A DNA stretch of 64,000 bases. Source: Halomonas citrativorans. GTDB taxonomy: Bacteria > Pseudomonadota > Gammaproteobacteria > Pseudomonadales > Halomonadaceae. Below are positions 43,397 through 53,197 of this stretch, piece by piece. The stretch's first letter is position 1. Each line of letters begins with the position of its first letter. A program made the position numbers and the translations under genes. Location of the stretch: assembly GCF_900163645.1 (NCBI RefSeq), contig NZ_FUKM01000003.1:124001-188000 (forward strand), given 5' to 3'. Below the pieces are notes generated by a model. The model was not told the DNA's origin. It was given only the letters and a program-made list of their open reading frames with translations, and made no database searches.

Positions 43397-44248
43397 ATGA
43401 GTTCTCTTACGCTGGGCACCGGCTTGGTGGTTTGTTTGCTGGGCCTCTGCTTGGGTAGCTTTGCAAACGTTGTTATCACTCGGCTTCCTGTCATGCTAAT
43501 GCGTCACTGGCGGCTTGAGGCTCGTGCGGCCCTTGAGCTGCCCATGGAACAAGCACCTCGCTTTAATATTGCGACACCCCGCTCACAATGCCCACGCTGC
43601 GAGAGCCCCATCGCCTGGCACGATAATATTCCCTTAATCGGCTGGGTTAAACGACGCGGCCGCTGTGCAAACTGTCACACCCGCATTAGCTTGCAGTATC
43701 CCTTTGTTGAATCAATCAGTGGCGTACTGGCCCTAACAGTAGCACTACTGCATGGTATCAGCCTCTCCAGCCTGTTTATTTATGCAGCCTGTGTAACCCT
43801 TCTGGTGCTGGCCGTTATCGATTTTCGCACCTACTTGTTACCGGATGTTCTCACCCTTCCCTTGCTGTGGGCTGGCCTTGTATATCAGCTATTATTTCAG
43901 CCCTACTTATTAACTAATGCCGTCGTTGGTGCGATGGTGGGTTACCTGATCCTTTGGAGTTTTTACTGGCTATTTAAACTAACCACTGGAAAAGAGGGAA
44001 TGGGGTACGGTGATTTTAAGCTTCTAGCCGCACTTGGTGCTTGGCTGGGTTGGAGCTTCCTTCCCTTGCTCTTACTGCTCTCAGCGGGGATGGGTGCTGT
44101 CGTGGGCGTTGTGGCACAGACATGCTTTCCACGCTTACGAGGCGCGCCGCTTCCTTTCGGACCTTTTCTCGCGTTAGCAGGCTGGGCATGCCTCCTGGCT
44201 GGACATGACCTTATCGCCCTTTATTTGTCCTTTTTTCCTGGGGTTTAA
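43397..44248 (+). CDS. pilD: Prepilin peptidase / N-methyltransferase
   Basis: 283 residues. It removes the PilA leader and methylates the new N terminus. The zinc-type CPRC (65-68) and CANC (90-93) pairs are present, as are both catalytic aspartates of the GxGD protease family: Asp142 in AVIDFRTYLLPD and Asp206 in GMGYGDFKLL. About eight membrane helices. TTGAGGAG precedes ATG 43397, 17 bp behind pilC. Confidence 0.96.
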   Translation: MSSLTLGTGLVVCLLGLCLGSFANVVITRLPVMLMRHWRLEARAALELPMEQAPRFNIATPRSQCPRCESPIAWHDNIPLIGWVKRRGRCANCHTRISLQYPFVESISGVLALTVALLHGISLSSLFIYAACVTLLVLAVIDFRTYLLPDVLTLPLLWAGLVYQLLFQPYLLTNAVVGAMVGYLILWSFYWLFKLTTGKEGMGYGDFKLLAALGAWLGWSFLPLLLLLSAGMGAVVGVVAQTCFPRLRGAPLPFGPFLALAGWACLLAGHDLIALYLSFFPGV

Positions 44249-44379
44249 TACAAACCAAGAAGGTATATTGCATCTCATGCCCAAAGCGGCGCCTACATGG
44301 GCATAATGCGCTATAGGTACCGACTTTCTACGTAAAAACACGTAAAATAGCGTTTTAAAGAACGCAATAAAGGGTCGCT

Positions 44380-44970
44380 ATGATTATTGGCTTAACCGGG
44401 GGCATTGGTTCGGGTAAATCAACCGTAGCGCGCGCGTTTGAATCGCTAGGGGCCAGCTGGGTAGATGCAGATATCGTCGCCCGTGAAATTGTGGCACCAG
44501 GTGAGCCTGCCTTAAGCGCTATTATTGATTATTTTGGTTCAGATGTCGCCAAGCAAGATGGAACGCTTGATAGAGCGGCCTTGCGTTCACTAATCTTTGA
44601 AGATTCATCCAAGCGTGAATGGCTAGAGTCACTTACTCATCCGATTATCAGAGAACGGTTAGTCGCGCATTTAACCTCTCTATCCCACGATTCACCCTAT
44701 GTACTTCTCGTTTCACCGTTACTTTTTGAGTCAGGACAAAACATGCTGGTCGCTCGAACAATTGTGGTTGACGTGCCCACCGATGTTCAGCTCTCAAGAA
44801 CACTCGCCCGTGATGGCGTAAGCCCTAAACAGGTACGTGCCATTCTTGCAGCGCAAATGTCTCGTGAAGAGCGCTTGGCTAACGCCGACGATGTGATAGA
44901 TAACAGCGGAGATTATGACTTTATGATGCGTCAGGTTGAGCGTCTGGACAGTATTTATCGCACTCGTTAA
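44380..44970 (+). CDS. coaE: Dephospho-CoA kinase
   Basis: 196 residues with P-loop [12 protein letters not shown] (5-16), DADIVARE and LLFESGQ. Last step of coenzyme A synthesis (phosphorylation of the ribose 3'-OH). The pilD-coaE-yacG order is conserved in many gammaproteobacteria. The 131-bp gap from pilD may hold a separate promoter. Confidence 0.96.
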   Translation: MIIGLTGGIGSGKSTVARAFESLGASWVDADIVAREIVAPGEPALSAIIDYFGSDVAKQDGTLDRAALRSLIFEDSSKREWLESLTHPIIRERLVAHLTSLSHDSPYVLLVSPLLFESGQNMLVARTIVVDVPTDVQLSRTLARDGVSPKQVRAILAAQMSREERLANADDVIDNSGDYDFMMRQVERLDSIYRTR

Positions 44971-45001
44971 TTCAATTTTATCTATATATTTCAGGATTAT
45001 T

Positions 45002-45235
45002 ATGACTCACCCTGCTAATGATACTCCCATAGAAGTTAACTGCCCTCACTGCGGCCAAAAAGTGGCTTGGGCACCAGAGAGCACCTACCGCCCTTTTTGC
45101 AGTAAGCGCTGTCAATTAATTGATTTTGGCGCATGGGCCGAAGAGTCTCACCGTATCGCAGGCGAGCCAGCCATGGACGAGGCTGACCTGGACACCCTTC
45201 TGGCACAAGCTGATAAAGATGCGCCTCTTTCTTAA
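45002..45235 (+). CDS. yacG: DNA gyrase inhibitor YacG (zinc finger)
   Basis: 77 residues. Four cysteines in [10 protein letters not shown] and [15 protein letters not shown] bind one zinc ion; YacG in E. coli binds GyrB and blocks gyrase from DNA. Tail is acidic ([11 protein letters not shown]). TCAGGATTATT precedes ATG 45002, and it follows coaE by 31 bp. Confidence 0.95.
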   Translation: MTHPANDTPIEVNCPHCGQKVAWAPESTYRPFCSKRCQLIDFGAWAEESHRIAGEPAMDEADLDTLLAQADKDAPLS

Positions 45236-45262
45236 CGAATGGTTTTCACGGTGAGGTAAATA

Positions 45263-46144
45263 TTGGTCATGCAAGAGCCCGATGTAACCGCTTATCACTT
45301 ATTGCATGAGCTTGATAATCGATTTGATAATCTGGTTTGCGCTATTGAAGCGGCGCTGGTGCTTTACGAAAGGCAGCGCCCGGCGGCATGGGTTATGCAT
45401 CAGCCGTCCGTCGAATTAAACTGGCTGCGAAACGCACTACTGGATATGTGGCACCAGGAAGGCCAGGACGGTCGTGAAACGCGTAATTACATAGGAGTGA
45501 TTGCCGCTGACGCCCCCCTTATTGAGGCAGTTGGCACTATTAACCATGCTAAAACAGCAATTAGCGAGTTAATTCATAGGATAAAAGAGCTCTCTCCAAA
45601 AGCATTCGGAGAAATCAAGCAACGCCTGCCACAACGCCACCCTCAAGTAGATAATGTATTGCGCCGTACCGGGCTTGCCAAACTCCACCTGAAGCAGTGT
45701 TGGCGACAAATACCGATTGCGGAAGCGCCGGTTTCGCGTATACGGCTTGCCTGGTACAGCAGCGGGCGCTCGATTAAGCGTCTCAGCGTGCAGGAAGCGG
45801 AGAAAAAACTAATGCAACTGGATACCGAAGCGCCGCATATACGTATTCAGCTGCGTAAGCTGGCTGGCCTTCCTGGCGACGAGGCGTTGGCACAAGTACA
45901 AGCGCAGGCGCCTTTGATGCGGGCAAACCTTTTTTTTACTGAGCCTTTACTCGACGGGCACTCACGGCGGGCGCTCAATATTGCCATGCCGCTGTTTGTG
46001 CCCGCTCCTGACCAACGCCTGCCCCATATCAACTTGCCGCCGCTACACCCCCCTACGGAACGCACACGGGCAAGAAGACGTGATGAAAAACTTGAGCACG
46101 AAGCATTTTTACCCAGCTTGCGTATTTATCGCTACCGATCCTGA
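45263..46144 (+). CDS. tus: Tus-like DNA replication terminus site-binding protein
   Basis: 293 residues (E. coli Tus has 309). By eye, segments align in the same order as Tus: INHAKTAISELI with its INKLKTTFEHIV, a GLAKLHLKQCWRQIPI helix with GLITLNAYRTLTVL, RIRLAWYSSGRSIKRLSVQE with the RFGWANKHIIKNLHRDE basic strand region, and the ending SLRIYRYRS with RLHLYVAD. Tus clamps on Ter sites and stops one replication fork. GAGG lies six bases before TTG 45263; ATG 45269 is the alternative. Cotranscribed with coaE-yacG. Family call by pattern memory; the lock residues cannot be verified without an alignment. Confidence 0.72.
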   Translation: MVMQEPDVTAYHLLHELDNRFDNLVCAIEAALVLYERQRPAAWVMHQPSVELNWLRNALLDMWHQEGQDGRETRNYIGVIAADAPLIEAVGTINHAKTAISELIHRIKELSPKAFGEIKQRLPQRHPQVDNVLRRTGLAKLHLKQCWRQIPIAEAPVSRIRLAWYSSGRSIKRLSVQEAEKKLMQLDTEAPHIRIQLRKLAGLPGDEALAQVQAQAPLMRANLFFTEPLLDGHSRRALNIAMPLFVPAPDQRLPHINLPPLHPPTERTRARRRDEKLEHEAFLPSLRIYRYRS

Positions 46145-46152
46145 TCAAAGGC

Positions 46153-46330
46153 CTAGGCTTTGTACGAAAACTGCTTACGCTCGACCATACGGCGTTAAAA
46201 ATCAGCTCGTGCGCGAGTCCGATCAAAATACTCATTTACACATGTAAACTCGTGCGCGAGCTCGGTCCGTTTTTTCGCTGATTTTTGCCTTGCCTGGCCT
46301 TCGCTCAGCGACTTTTCGTACAAACCCTAG
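46153..46330. mobile_element. MITE-like palindromic element flanked by CTAG
   Basis: Ends GCTTTGTACGAAAA (46157-46170) and TTTTCGTACAAACC (46313-46326) are inverted with one mismatch in 14. Flanking CTAG (46153-46156 and 46327-46330) looks like a 4-bp target duplication. Inside, AAAAATCAGC (46197-46206) mirrors GCTGATTTTT (46277-46286), and CTCGTGCGCGAG occurs at 46206-46217 and 46249-46260 around a TTTACA-CA-TGTAAA centre. About 170 bp, no coding capacity: a non-autonomous element or an extragenic palindrome. The right CTAG contains the stop codon of the next gene. Confidence 0.65.
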
Positions 46331-46680
46331 CCACCAGTGAGCTCAGGGGCTTGATGTTGTGGCCAGAGCTCATAAAACAACAGCGTTGAAATGAGCTCGT
46401 GCAGCTCATGGTCCGATTGGTTGTACTCATCCATTAACGCTTTCAGGCGCTCTTCAAACAAGCGCGCTCGTTCTTGTGAGCGCTCTACTGCGTCATCTTC
46501 TTCTAACGCTGCCAATGAGCGTACCGGCGGCCCAGTTGGAATATCGAAGCCACTATTAGGGCCTTCCAACTGGCGCAAAGCTTGCGCAAATGCATCATCC
46601 AACTCACGAAACTTACGCAGCTTGTCACGTTCATCCGACTGTTTTGGAGTTTTGTGATATTTCATCGATGTTTCATTCAT
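46327..46680 (-). CDS. Hypothetical protein, 117 residues, coiled and charged
   Basis: Starts MNETSMKYHKTPKQSDERDK; a highly charged, mainly helical protein with SLAALEEDDAVERSQERARL and HELHELISTLLFYELWPQ near the end. No membrane span or cysteine. AAGG stands close before ATG 46680; Met6 is an alternative. Its TAG stop lies in the CTAG at the edge of the palindromic element, so the insertion left the stop intact but placed a large hairpin directly after it. No family recognised. Confidence 0.65.
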   Translation of the reverse strand: MNETSMKYHKTPKQSDERDKLRKFRELDDAFAQALRQLEGPNSGFDIPTGPPVRSLAALEEDDAVERSQERARLFEERLKALMDEYNQSDHELHELISTLLFYELWPQHQAPELTGG

Positions 46681-47641
46681 ACCTTACTTGAAATGGTCGA
46701 AGTACCGCCACAACAGATATTTCCACAAGAGATACCCAATGCCGCACAGCCAGCCTGGAAGCCTGCCGTGCATCTCGGTGCAGTGGAATTACCACCAAGC
46801 GATAACAACAGGTTATCGGCCAATGCCAATAGCCTTACGAGAAAAGGTTCAACGTATCATTCACTAAAAACGCATAGGACGTAAACGACAAAGCCAATAC
46901 GTCGGCTAACTCACATCCCCGGAAACGCTATTAAAACGCACAGCTATCCAATAGCGTTTTAAAGGCAAGACGAGCAGCCACAGAATCGTACACAAAAAAA
47001 TCAAACAATAGTCAACACGATACGATGGGGCAAGCTATATGCACAAGCGAACCATGTATGCCAGACAGTAACTCAATATTCCCGGACAGCGCCAGCCTTT
47101 CTATAGTGATATCAAATCAGGCCAAGCCTATTTTTAATAAACCATAAAAGAGCGTAGTGTACAAACGGAATACTCTCCACCCCTTTGCTCTTACCAGCAC
47201 AAAACAGCAGCGAGATCAGTCTACTGCCGAGCTGATAGAAGCAGTTGAATATGCCACTGAGCTAGACAAGGAACGACTACAGGCTACTTAACATGTTCTT
47301 AAAAAACCGTATTGCCAGAAAGGCGAGGCGATGGACTCAACACCAGTATTGGGCGTATACCCGGAAATAGCAATGGCACCTCCACCGCATGCTGCATCAG
47401 ATAGCCCATGAAGGCACTTATAGCCTCGCCAAGCGTCATGCATGCCTATAGCGAAACCATCCCTTCCTGCAAGCCATGTCACAGCAACGACACGATTACC
47501 AAACACACTAAATAAATTTCAAGCTGGCAAAGAATGCAGCACTAACTTTTGCGGCGCTAAGCTAACGGGAGGTATTTTTTTTAATATTGAATAGCTATCG
47601 GGCCTATTCTGAGCCGCGCACCGGAAACCCGCCCCTGTTAA
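46681..47641. other. Gene-poor region of almost 1 kb
   Basis: No confident gene. Three short frames have coding-like composition but no good start or family: plus 46693-46884 (MVEVPPQQIFPQEIPNAAQ), plus about 47170-47291 (STAELIEAVEYATELDKERL to TAA) and minus 47288-47506 (NRVVAVTWLAGRDGFAIG). They may be remnants of lost genes. A hairpin at 46923-46959 with a following TTTT may be a terminator on the plus strand. Confidence 0.45.
46923..46960 (+). terminator. Hairpin, possible terminator
   Basis: AAACGCTATT (46923-46932) pairs with AATAGCGTTT (46950-46959), then T. No certain gene ends upstream on this strand, which supports a lost gene. Confidence 0.45.
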
Positions 47642-47676
47642 AGCAAAACCGGCATTTCTTAAAAGAAGTGCCGGTA
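47642..47676 (-). terminator. Terminator of mvaT
   Basis: On the minus strand ACCGGCA and TGCCGGT pair (with additional TTCTT/AAGAA pairing inside), followed by TTTTGC. Confidence 0.75.
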
Positions 47677-47684
47677 ATTGCTAA

Positions 47685-48062
47685 TTAATCTTCCATGCTT
47701 TCCAGCCAGGACTCAACAGTTTCGTCACCGTATTCATCCTTCCAACTACGCAAACCTTTATGGTTACCACCACGGGTTTCGATAATTTCGCCCGTCTTGG
47801 GGTTTCTGTAAGTTTTTAGACGACGCTTACGTCGATTAGGATTATTACTGGTAGATGCTTTGGTGCCACGTTGATCGTTTGTCGGATCCAACAGGGCGAT
47901 AACATCTGCAGGGCGCTTACCAAATTCATTCATTAGCGCTTCAAGCTTAGCTTTGAATTCCAACTCGCTTTTTAAACGCTGGTCTCCTTCAAGACGCTGC
48001 AAGTCTTCTTGCAACTGCTTAAGTTGCTGCTCTTTTTGGATATATTCGTTTAGAAGTGACAT
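47685..48062 (-). CDS. mvaT: MvaT/MvaU-type (H-NS family) nucleoid protein
   Basis: 125 residues. N-terminal coiled-coil dimerisation region (MSLLNEYIQKEQQLKQLQED, ELEFKAKLEALMNEFGKR), a basic linker NPNRRKRRLK and the C-terminal DNA-binding motif YRNPKTGEIIETRGGNHKGLR. This is the MvaT layout of Pseudomonas, whose proteins bind AT-rich DNA and silence foreign genes. It has its own 290-bp upstream region with AT-rich tracts, the kind of sequence MvaT itself binds, so autoregulation is plausible. Confidence 0.92.
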   Translation of the reverse strand: MSLLNEYIQKEQQLKQLQEDLQRLEGDQRLKSELEFKAKLEALMNEFGKRPADVIALLDPTNDQRGTKASTSNNPNRRKRRLKTYRNPKTGEIIETRGGNHKGLRSWKDEYGDETVESWLESMED

Positions 48063-48302
48063 GGGGAGTCCTTATACTTCAGATTTATCTTCTGGATATT
48101 GAATTGACACTCATCATATCCATTAGTTCAGAATGCGCGCTCATTATTACTTCAAAACCACTAATTGACAATAGCCTAGTGTACTTTCATTCAATTACTA
48201 AGAGTTTTTTAAGCGAATAGCGTACATTTAAAATGTTTTAAGCAGGTTGGTAAATCTAATTTAATACAACTAACTTGCTTAGAAAACAGCCTATTAATAA
48301 GC

Positions 48303-48330
48303 AAAAAAGCGCCGCCCATAGGGCGACGCT
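48303..48330 (-). terminator. Terminator of rpsA
   Basis: GCGCCGCCC (48309-48317) and GGGCGACGC (48321-48329) pair with one mismatch; TTTTTT follows on the minus strand. Confidence 0.82.
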
Positions 48331-48354
48331 TCTTAGAACCAGCGACTAAATAGC

Positions 48355-50031
48355 TTAGTCTTGGCCCATCTGCTGCTTGATCAGGTCACCGATGGTGGTC
48401 GGACCACCAGCTTCGGGTTCTTGATCACGCATTTTCTTGAGGTTCTGACGAGTATCGTCCTGCTCTTTCGCTTTGATCGACAGATTGATCTGACGGCTCT
48501 TACGATCGACATTGATGATACGCGCTTCAACGCTGTCGCCTTCATTCAGTACATTGCGCGCGTCTTCAACACGGTCAGCACTGATTTCAGAGGCTTTGAG
48601 GATGGCAATAACATCAGTTGCCAGCTCAACGTGTGCTTCTTTAGCGTCTACTTCAACAATACGGCCAGTCACAATGCTGCCCTTATCGTTAACAGACAGG
48701 TATTCAGCAACAGGATCGGAATCCATTTGCTTGACACCTAAAGAGATGCGCTCACGCTCAGGATCGATAGACAGAATAACGGCTTCGGCTTCATCACCTT
48801 TCTTGAAGTTACGAACCGCTTCTTCTCCAGTCTCTGTCCAGGAAATGTCAGACAGGTGAACCAGACCATCGATACCGCCTTCAAGGCCGATGAAGATACC
48901 GAAGTCAGTGATTGACTTGATGGTACCTGAAACACGGTCGCCCTTGTTGTATTCAGCGTTGAACGTTTCCCACGGGTTAGCAGTACACTGCTTGATACCC
49001 AGAGAAATACGACGGCGCTCTTCGTCGATATCCAATACCATGACGTCAACATCGTCGCCCACTTGGACAACTTTAGACGGATGGATGTTTTTGTTGGTCC
49101 AATCCATTTCAGAAACGTGAACCAGACCTTCAACGCCCTCTTCCAGCTCAGCAAAGCAGCCATAATCGGTCAGATTAGTGACCACAGCATGTACTTTGGT
49201 GCCTTCCGGGTAGCGCTGTTTAATGTTGACCCACGGATCTTCGCCCAATTGCTTCAGACCCAGTGAAACGCGGTTGCGCTCACGGTCAAACTTAAGCACT
49301 TTAACGTTGATCTCGTCACCAACAGCAACGATTTCAGACGGATGCTTGATGCGTTTCCACGCCATATCAGTGATATGCAACAGGCCGTCAACACCACCCA
49401 GATCTACGAACGCGCCGTAGTCTGTCAGGTTCTTAACGATACCTTTGATCTGCTGGCCTTCTTGCAGCGTTGCCAGCAGCGCTTCGCGCTCGGCACTGTT
49501 TTCAGCTTCAAGGACAGCACGACGAGAAACAACAACGTTATTACGCTTCGGATCAAGCTTGATGACTTTAAAGTCCAGCTCTTTATTTTCCAAATGCGCA
49601 GTATCGCGAACCGGACGTACGTCGACCAAAGAACCCGGCAGGAAGGCACGGATAGAGTCGACGTCGACAGTGAAGCCGCCTTTGACTTTACCGTTGATCA
49701 CGCCTTTGATGATTTCGTCTTTCTCGAAGGCGGCTTCCAGAATCTTCCAAGCCTCTGCGCGCTTGGCTTTTTCACGGGACAGACGCGTTTCACCGAAGCC
49801 ATCTTCTACGGCTTCCAGTGCAACGTGAACGTCGTCACCGATAGCGATGTTTAACTCGCCATTTTCATCGCGGAATTGTGCCGCTGGGATCTGGCCTTCA
49901 GATTTCAGACCAGCATTGACAGTAACCCAGTCGCCATCGATGTCGACAACTTGAGCCGCGACGATAGCGCCTGGCTCCATGTTAATGTCGTTAAGGGACT
50001 GTTCAAACAGTTCAGCAAAGCTTTCGCTCAT
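48355..50031 (-). CDS. rpsA: 30S ribosomal protein S1
   Basis: 558 residues with six S1 (OB-fold) repeats, for example [41 protein letters not shown] and [21 protein letters not shown]. Repeats 1-2 dock to the ribosome and 3-6 bind mRNA during initiation; the full six-repeat length is typical of gammaproteobacteria. It is the last gene of the aromatic/serine supraoperon. The 195-nt leader behind cmk is structured (separate entry). AGGA stands five bases before ATG 50031. Confidence 0.97.
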   Translation of the reverse strand: MSESFAELFEQSLNDINMEPGAIVAAQVVDIDGDWVTVNAGLKSEGQIPAAQFRDENGELNIAIGDDVHVALEAVEDGFGETRLSREKAKRAEAWKILEAAFEKDEIIKGVINGKVKGGFTVDVDSIRAFLPGSLVDVRPVRDTAHLENKELDFKVIKLDPKRNNVVVSRRAVLEAENSAEREALLATLQEGQQIKGIVKNLTDYGAFVDLGGVDGLLHITDMAWKRIKHPSEIVAVGDEINVKVLKFDRERNRVSLGLKQLGEDPWVNIKQRYPEGTKVHAVVTNLTDYGCFAELEEGVEGLVHVSEMDWTNKNIHPSKVVQVGDDVDVMVLDIDEERRRISLGIKQCTANPWETFNAEYNKGDRVSGTIKSITDFGIFIGLEGGIDGLVHLSDISWTETGEEAVRNFKKGDEAEAVILSIDPERERISLGVKQMDSDPVAEYLSVNDKGSIVTGRIVEVDAKEAHVELATDVIAILKASEISADRVEDARNVLNEGDSVEARIINVDRKSRQINLSIKAKEQDDTRQNLKKMRDQEPEAGGPTTIGDLIKQQMGQD

Positions 50032-50226
50032 GGTTTTCCTACGTGATCAACGTTGTTGAGGCATAAATGCCTTCTCCGTACCACCAGCGAGTACGGGCCT
50101 AATGTCACTCTGCCTTTGGAGGTGTTAACGCTGGTTAGACCTGACCGGGCTCTCTGATATGAACGATCATATGAACTGCCGCCCTGCCACGTCGTGACAC
50201 CTTTCCAAAAACGCCGCAAGGGAGAA
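50032..50226 (-). promoter_or_regulatory. Structured leader between cmk and rpsA
   Basis: Two hairpins lie just before the ribosome site: CCGTAC (50076-50081)/GTACGG (50091-50096) and AGGCAT-AA-ATGCCT (50059-50072). S1 represses its own translation in E. coli through a stem-loop leader, so these are candidate autoregulatory elements. No terminator for cmk is obvious. Confidence 0.4.
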
Positions 50227-50916
50227 TCAGGTGCCGGATGCTAACCCTTTCTGGGCAAGTAATTCCGCCAACCGTTCAACCACTTCCGGTATGCTCAGAC
50301 GCGTGGTATCAAGCGTAATGGCATCATCTGCCGGCTTGAGAGGTGCCACGCTGCGTTGCGTGTCGCGTGCATCGCGTGCCTGAATTTCCTTCAAAAGACT
50401 CGAAAGACTAGCATTCATGCCCGCTTCCTGCAACTGAAGATGGCGGCGACGCGCTCGTTCCTCAGCACTAGCAGTTAGAAATATCTTTAGCGGCGCGTCT
50501 ACAAATACGACGGTACCCATATCACGGCCATCTGCGACAAGGCCTGGCGCCTTCTGAAAATCTCTTTGCCGCTGAAGCAGAGCCGCGCGCACAGCGGGAA
50601 GCGCTGCCACTTGAGAAGCCAACTCTCCAGTTTGCTCAGTCCGGATTGCCTGGCTTACATCATCACCTTCAAGCAGCGTGCGGGGCTTACCATTTTCGAT
50701 GGGAAATGCCACATCCAGCGATTCAGCCAATGCAGCAACAGCCGCTTCGTCATCAAGCGCAATACCATGCTTAACCGCCGCGGTGGCGGTTAGCCTGTAT
50801 AGCGCTCCGCTGTCGAGTAAATGCCAGCCTAAACGCTCGGCAACCAAACTGCTGATGGTTCCCTTACCTGCCCCACCTGGCCCGTCAATGGTCAGAACAG
50901 GGATTGGCTTAGTCAT
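50227..50916 (-). CDS. cmk: Cytidylate kinase
   Basis: 229 residues from [20 protein letters not shown] (P-loop 12-20); DSGALYR, the [11 protein letters not shown] segment and RRRHLQLQ lid complete the family. It phosphorylates CMP and dCMP. ATG 50916 overlaps the end of the tyrA/aroA fusion by 8 bp, so translation is coupled; the open frame upstream is inside aroA and not conserved. Confidence 0.95.
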   Translation of the reverse strand: MTKPIPVLTIDGPGGAGKGTISSLVAERLGWHLLDSGALYRLTATAAVKHGIALDDEAAVAALAESLDVAFPIENGKPRTLLEGDDVSQAIRTEQTGELASQVAALPAVRAALLQRQRDFQKAPGLVADGRDMGTVVFVDAPLKIFLTASAEERARRRHLQLQEAGMNASLSSLLKEIQARDARDTQRSVAPLKPADDAITLDTTRLSIPEVVERLAELLAQKGLASGT

Positions 50917-53197
50917 TCTCGCCCTCCACGTTAACCCCCATGCCAATTTTATTGGCAAGCTCAACGAAGGTGGGGAACGACGTAGCAACATTGGCGCAGT
51001 CATCAATAATAATGTCATCACTTGCGCGTAGTGCGGCAATGGCAAAGGCCATAGCGATACGATGGTCGCCTAAACTATCAACGCGCCCACCACCATAGCT
51101 TGCAACTTCGGCATTGGCGTTACCGACAATATCGATTCCATCGTCAACCACGGTATGTTCAACGCCCAAAATTGCCAACCCGTCAGCCATGGCCTGAATA
51201 CGGTCGGACTCTTTGACACGTAGCTCTTCTGCACCACGAAGACGCGTGGTGCCAGCAGCGTTTGCCGCCGCGATAAACAGCGCAGGGAACTCGTCAATCG
51301 CTAAGGGCACTTGATCAACCGGGATATCAATACCTTTCAAGGGTGCATAGCGGATACGAATATCAGCAACCGGCTCGCCACCCACTTCAGCTTCGTTAAG
51401 AAGCTCAAGGTTGGCGCCCATTAACGTAAGAATATTAATAACACCAATGCGAGTCGGGTTTATACCGACATGCTCCAGGGTGATATCAGCACCTGGCGTT
51501 ATTGCAGCCGCCACCATAAAGAACGTTGCCGATGAAATATCAGAAGGAACGTCAATTGGGCCAGCGCTCAAGGCGCCGCCACCTTGCAACCAACAGGTGT
51601 CCCCTTCGCGTGACACAGAATAACCAAAACCATTAAGCATACGCTCGGTATGGTCACGCGTTGGTGCCGGCTCACGCACCCGTGTCTCGCCTTCAGCATA
51701 AAGCCCCGCCAACAGCAGGCATGATTTCACTTGAGCACTTGCCATAGGCATATCGTAGAAAATGCCTTTGAGCGCCGCGCCACCTTTAATTTTAAGCGGC
51801 GGCCGACCACCTTCAGCCGTCTCAATGGAGGCACCCATCAACCGCAACGGGTCCGCCACGCGTCCCATGGGGCGTTTGGTTAGCGACTCATCGCCGGTAA
51901 GCTCGCTATCAAATGCCTGCCCGGCTAAAAGCCCCGAGAACAGGCGCATCGCCGTTCCTGAGTTGCCCACATAGAGCGGCCCGGCCGGAGCCTTAAGCCC
52001 CTTCATTCCCACGCCATGGATAGTGACACGCCCTTGGTGAGGCCCCTCAATCGCAACACCCATCTCACGAAACGCTTGTAGTGTCGCCAGGCTATCTTCA
52101 CCTTCAAGAAACCCTTTGACCTCGGTGACGCCTTGAGCCAGCGCTCCTAGCATAATAGAGCGGTGTGACATCGACTTGTCACCCGGTACGCGCAAATGGC
52201 CTTTCGCCTGGCCGCCGGGCCGAACTCGGTAGGTTACCTTGCCTTGTGGTTGCATATTGTATTCCGCTTGGTAGCTGGTTTTATTCAATAACGTATCAAA
52301 GTAATGGCGTGCGTGGCTGGCACGATCAAAGGTCGCAATAAGGGCATCGCTATCGCCTCGCTCAATCGCGTGACGTAACTGAGCCAGTCCTTCTTCAAAA
52401 TCATCTAAAGATGCCAGAACAGCCTCACGGTTAGCCGTAAAAATATCCCGCCACATGACCGGGTCGCTGCCCGCGATACGCGTAAAGTCGCGAAAACCAC
52501 CGGCGGCATAACGGAAAATCTCAAGCCGCTCATCCTGACGAGCTAGCGTATCCACCAGAGAAAAAGCCAGTAAGTGAGGTAAATGACTAGTCCGCGCAAG
52601 GACCTGATCATGGCGTTCAACGTCCATCTCTAACACATTGGCGCCGCAGGCCTGCCACAACGCACGCACGCGCGCCACCGCATCAGGATCGACCCCTGGT
52701 TCAGGCGTCAAAATAACGTTGTGATCAGCAAAAAGCCGTGGATTAGCCGCCGCCACACCGCTCTTTTCTGACCCCGCAATAGGATGACCTAGCACCATGT
52801 TGGCCGGCACAGCACCAAACACACGCTCTGCGCAGTCGCGAATGGTGGCTTTGGTACTTCCCACATCGGTTAGCACCACATTGGCTGCCGCTTGCGAAAG
52901 TACGCCTGCCAACGATGCCATCACCGACTCCATGGCAAGCACGGGCACCGCGAGGACGATCATGGTAGCGCCTGCCACTTGGTCAGCGAGAGTGACGCCC
53001 CCCGTATCGATTAACCCCATCTCGACACCGCGAGCGATTTCATCTTCGCTTGGATCGCAAGCCACAATCACGCCATTAAACCCTGAGGCGCGCAGCGCTG
53101 CTGCGAGTGACCCACCAATCAAGCCGAGACCAACGATCAATAGCCGCTGTTCATTACAGGAAGGTGTTTCAACGACCGATGATGCCATAGCGGTCAC
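50909..53197 (-). CDS. aroA: Fused prephenate dehydrogenase / EPSP synthase (TyrA-AroA)
   Basis: 762 residues, two enzymes in one chain. Residues about 18-305 are Tyr[14 protein letters not shown] site, [18 protein letters not shown] and the HLPHLLAF substrate histidine. Residues about 321-762 are AroA (3-phosphoshikimate 1-carboxyvinyltransferase): [11 protein letters not shown] (338-348), [19 protein letters not shown] and ESDRIQAM. The fusion joins the tyrosine branch to the common chorismate pathway, as known from Pseudomonas. Its GTG start forms a GTGA overlap with the pheA stop; ATG 53188 is an alternative. Confidence 0.96.
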   Translation of the reverse strand: MTAMASSVVETPSCNEQRLLIVGLGLIGGSLAAALRASGFNGVIVACDPSEDEIARGVEMGLIDTGGVTLADQVAGATMIVLAVPVLAMESVMASLAGVLSQAAANVVLTDVGSTKATIRDCAERVFGAVPANMVLGHPIAGSEKSGVAAANPRLFADHNVILTPEPGVDPDAVARVRALWQACGANVLEMDVERHDQVLARTSHLPHLLAFSLVDTLARQDERLEIFRYAAGGFRDFTRIAGSDPVMWRDIFTANREAVLASLDDFEEGLAQLRHAIERGDSDALIATFDRASHARHYFDTLLNKTSYQAEYNMQPQGKVTYRVRPGGQAKGHLRVPGDKSMSHRSIMLGALAQGVTEVKGFLEGEDSLATLQAFREMGVAIEGPHQGRVTIHGVGMKGLKAPAGPLYVGNSGTAMRLFSGLLAGQAFDSELTGDESLTKRPMGRVADPLRLMGASIETAEGGRPPLKIKGGAALKGIFYDMPMASAQVKSCLLLAGLYAEGETRVREPAPTRDHTERMLNGFGYSVSREGDTCWLQGGGALSAGPIDVPSDISSATFFMVAAAITPGADITLEHVGINPTRIGVINILTLMGANLELLNEAEVGGEPVADIRIRYAPLKGIDIPVDQVPLAIDEFPALFIAAANAAGTTRLRGAEELRVKESDRIQAMADGLAILGVEHTVVDDGIDIVGNANAEVASYGGGRVDSLGDHRIAMAFAIAALRASDDIIIDDCANVATSFPTFVELANKIGMGVNVEGEND

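Noticed and set aside
48361..49854. Several long plus-strand ORFs (up to 170 codons) across 48.4-49.9 kb
   Set aside because: They are antisense to rpsA, repeat with its S1 domains and have no ribosome sites.
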